This document shows positions 61,622 to 64,000 of a stretch of DNA of 64,000 nt, piece by piece. Position 1 is the stretch's first letter. Each line of letters begins with the position of its first letter. Location of the stretch: NCBI RefSeq assembly GCF_025698545.1, contig NC_068570.1:51603924-51667923 (forward strand). The letters run 5' to 3'. A program made the translations under genes and the position numbers. The DNA comes from Gossypium raimondii (Eukaryota; Streptophyta; Magnoliopsida; Malvales; Malvaceae). Under the pieces are notes generated by a model. The model was not told the DNA's origin. It searched no databases and saw nothing but the letters and a program-made list of their open reading frames with translations.

Positions 61622-61900
61622 CAACTACATATACACCACAAAAGAGCAAAGTTGTGGAGGGAAAGAATAGAACCATAATGAATATCGTTCATAGTATTCT
61701 TTCAGAAAAGAAAACTCCCAAGACCTTCTGGCTTGAAGCAGTTAATTAAACAATACATGTTTTGAATTGAAGTCCTATGCGAGTAGTGAAAAATATGATT
61801 CCAAAGGAAACATGGAGTGGAGACAAGCCTTCAGTTGAGTACTTTAGAGTTTTTTACTGCCTTTCTTATGTGTATGTGCCTGTCAAAACTAGAACTGATA
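61622..61900 (+). pseudogene. Copia integrase C-terminal fragment
   Basis: Reading from about 61622, the frame gives TYTPQKSKVVEGKNRT, then KTPKTFWLEAVN and ETWSGDKPSVEYFRVF, the typical end of a Copia integrase core, with two in-frame stops. It has no LTR and is truncated on both sides. It adjoins the next element's LTR, so it may have been the insertion site. Confidence 0.8.
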
Positions 61901-61945
61901 CATGCACTGATGGGGTGAAATTTATTAAATTTCATTAACCGAAGC

Positions 61946-62886
61946 TGTCAATTTTCATGTTTGGGAAATCATCAGACTTGCGATGACTTTTTGGATGGAA
62001 TCCAGGCATTTCTTGGAAAAGATGTCCCATGGATTTCTAAGATATATCTCTTAGCTTTGAAACGCACTTTGAATCACTCGATTTTGAGTTCGAGAGCTCA
62101 AGCTATAACCGTTTTAGTGAATATTGCGCGAGCAGAATTTCTAGACGAGATTATAACGGGAATTACGAGTTTCAGGCTTTTAATTCGAGTTTAAATCATA
62201 TTAGGTTCGAGTTTTAGGCTTAATTATTATTATATATGAGCTCAATATTGTATTTATCAGCTTTTATTATTTTATTATTCTAATTTTTTTATAATTATTA
62301 AGTATTTTAAGTTATTTAGAAGTTTTATGTCAAGAAGAAAGTTTGGTTTAAAACTACTTCTTGATTAGGTTAATTAAAGTTGTAATATACTTAAGAGTTT
62401 TATTTAGATTTATTTAGCTAGCCTATATAAAGGCCTTTTCATTGTATACAATTCATTCAATTGATTATTATTCAACTTCTCTTTGAGTTTTTCTTTTTTA
62501 AGATTTTTTCTTGAGTTTTCTTTTAGAAGAGTTTTAACAATCTTTTCAGATTGTAAGAATCATCTTGAAACTTTTTCTTACCAATTTTTTTTTCTTGAGG
62601 GAAAATTAGAGTCGCTTGAAAGGGGTTGTAGATTCTTCTTATTATCAAGGCTCTTTAGGATTTCTATACGCCACGTTCCATCTTTTCCATCTATCTTCCT
62701 TATTTTCTTTTTTATTGTTCTATTTTACTTATCTTAGTTTATTTTTCTTCAATTTTTTATCTAACTTGAATTCGTTTGTGTTTTAGGTTTTTTCAAGATC
62801 CAAGTTTTGTTTCGAACATCTAGAACTCTAAGTCAAATCTGCGACTTAGACAAACTATGATCCTTCTTCCGTAATCATCCTTATCA
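61946..62886 (+). repeat. 5' LTR of an LTR retrotransposon running off the window
   Basis: The right edge (CCTTATCA) is set by the primer site two bases on. A left edge at TGTCAATTTTCA gives about 941 bp but cannot be confirmed because the partner LTR is outside the window. A TATA box and pyrimidine-rich leader in the right place support the LTR call. Confidence 0.55.
62423..62432 (+). promoter_or_regulatory. TATA box of the LTR
   Basis: CTATATAAAG, about 460 bases before the LTR end. It would place transcription start near 62455. Confidence 0.65.
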
Positions 62887-62888
62887 TT

Positions 62889-62900
62889 TGGTATTAGATT
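62889..62900 (+). other. primer-binding site, initiator tRNA-Met type with mismatches
   Basis: TGGTATTAGATT begins two bases after the LTR. It resembles TGGTATCAGAGC with three differences. Confidence 0.6.
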
Positions 62901-63657
62901 TGGGCATTTTAGGTGTTATTTGTGTTCTTATAAAATTGATTTCCAACAAATAGCCTCAAAACAATTTTGTTTTACCCAGAAAGTTTTCGAAAAAAAATAT
63001 TTTTCAATGGATAAATGTTTTTCAAATGATTTGAAATTTTACATACTATTTATTGGCACTATTTTAGAATATAAAAAAAATATTTCCCACAAAAAAAGTG
63101 ATTGAAAAAGTACAAAAAAGAAAAATACGAAGAAAGAACAAACAAAAAAAAATTCTGTGGGTTGACTTTCGTGCCAAAATTTCCAAATCAAATATACATT
63201 ATTTGAGGAGGCTCCAGTTTAAATTTTGTGATTTTTGGAAATCGAGAACACCTTCAACGAAGTTTGTCAAGTTGCTTCATGATGTTTTTCAGGTTTTCGG
63301 GTTTCAAGGATTTTCATTAACTCCTAGTCTTAGGATTTCATTTTTTTTTGCTTTTTATTGTTCCTTTACACATTCTAACACTTTATTGTTTCTTGTGTTA
63401 GTAAGTTAAGGCACGTTACACATTCCTACCTACGTGCAACACAATTTTTTGGTCTCTAGCCGATTTTAGACTCATAATACTACTAGATTTGCTTTGTTAG
63501 TTTGATTCTAATACATTCTGATTAATTGGTATAAACACTTTTAAAAGAATCATAAGATTAATTCTTACCTCATTGAGAATTTGATTTTTATTTCTGAGTG
63601 CATAACGGTGTGGTTTGCTTATTTTTTTTCTAAGTGTTTTGATTTCAGCCTCTAATA
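62901..63657. other. retrotransposon leader between primer site and gag
   Basis: AT-rich, with no domain recognised. A 757-base leader is long but usual for plant gypsy-type elements. Confidence 0.45.
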
Positions 63658-64000
63658 ATGGTATGTACACGTAGTAAGGATGAGGAGGATGATTCATCCA
63701 CGGATACCATGGACCAAGTTACAACACTGTTCGACGAACTTCGAAAAGATTTCAAAGAGGTGCAAGAGCATTTGGAAAATAAATCCGACACATTGGAAAC
63801 TCAAGTCTTCATCACGAGGCAGTTCAACAAAATTTCAGCCAAATTTTGGCCCAAACGAAAACTAAAAATGATAAAACTTGGGCAAAGCATAGATGTCATA
63901 TTTGTAAAAAACCCGCATGGACATGTTGTTTCCAATATCGTTTTACCTTCTATTATTCATGGACTTGTCAAGAAAGGCATTGGTACAAAAAAACATGACA
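63658..64000 (+). CDS. start of retrotransposon gag (partial, runs off the window)
   Basis: An ATG at 63658 opens a frame of 114 codons without a stop to the window edge. It begins MVCTRSKDEEDDSSTD and continues with a charged, coiled-coil-like segment (TLFDELRKDFKEVQEHLE). Starts of the MVxTRSK type are common in plant LTR-retrotransposon gag proteins, probably Ty3-gypsy here. The later part reads less like gag, so a frame change near 63840 is possible. The position downstream of an LTR and primer site supports the call. Confidence 0.6.
   Translation, partial: MVCTRSKDEEDDSSTDTMDQVTTLFDELRKDFKEVQEHLENKSDTLETQVFITRQFNKISAKFWPKRKLKMIKLGQSIDVIFVKNPHGHVVSNIVLPSIIHGLVKKGIGTKKHD

Noticed and set aside
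1..64000. tRNA, rRNA or microRNA genes
   Set aside because: I looked for tRNA-like A/B boxes outside primer sites and for familiar miRNA strings and found none I could support by eye; a tRNA or miRNA scan could overturn this.

Overview
This is a plant nuclear window. The genes are intron-rich with GT-AG splice sites, the spacers are AT-rich and full of LTR retrotransposons, and the gene families are plant-specific: an SRF receptor kinase, a group 2 subtilase, EBS, and a class I KNOX gene. Several repeat termini resemble repeats I associate with cotton. I therefore infer a Gossypium or other Malvaceae chromosome arm, but the genus is an inference, not a proof.

Layout. 0-8.3 kb is a repeat-rich spacer: a 296-bp tandem duplication, a 3.18-kb solo LTR with a perfect 5-bp target duplication, a purine-rich repeat cluster and two fold-back elements. 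8.9-13.4 kb (+) is a complete 16-exon STRUBBELIG-RECEPTOR-FAMILY kinase (710 aa), with two short uORFs in its presumed leader. 13.7-16.9 kb (-) is a complete 9-exon SBT2-type subtilase (828 aa), convergent with the kinase. 17.6-19.6 kb (-) is a complete 5-exon EBS-type BAH-PHD histone reader (224 aa).

21.6-30.9 kb (-) holds a mitochondrial-type ribosomal protein L4 gene. One of its introns carries a 2.77-kb solo LTR. One coding exon is split by a 4.6-kb Copia element flanked by a CACCA target duplication, and the same exon has lost one base, so this copy is broken. 32-36.5 kb (+) is a decayed LINE abutting a Copia-type LTR. 39.2-42.1 kb (-) is a complete 4-exon STM-type KNOX homeobox gene (355 aa). 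It is flanked at a distance by two related LTR remnants in opposite orientation, at 36.6 and 45.6 kb.

45.7-54.2 kb is AT-rich spacer with a well-delimited 395-bp hAT-type MITE (8-bp target duplication). 54.2-60 kb is a Copia remnant into which a young Copia element (54946-59421) has inserted. The young element's two LTRs are nearly identical and its 1,370-codon frame has no frameshift, yet it carries five nonsense codons, all explainable as G:C to A:T transitions. 61.6-64 kb holds a Copia integrase remnant, then the 5' end of another LTR element (LTR with TATA box, primer site and start of gag) that runs off the window.

The four intact host genes are unrelated in pathway (cell-surface signalling, extracellular proteolysis, chromatin reading, meristem identity) and show no operon-like logic. 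I did not find a convincing novel multi-gene system. The notable signals are retrotransposon insertion into the L4 gene and the transition-only decay of the young Copia element.
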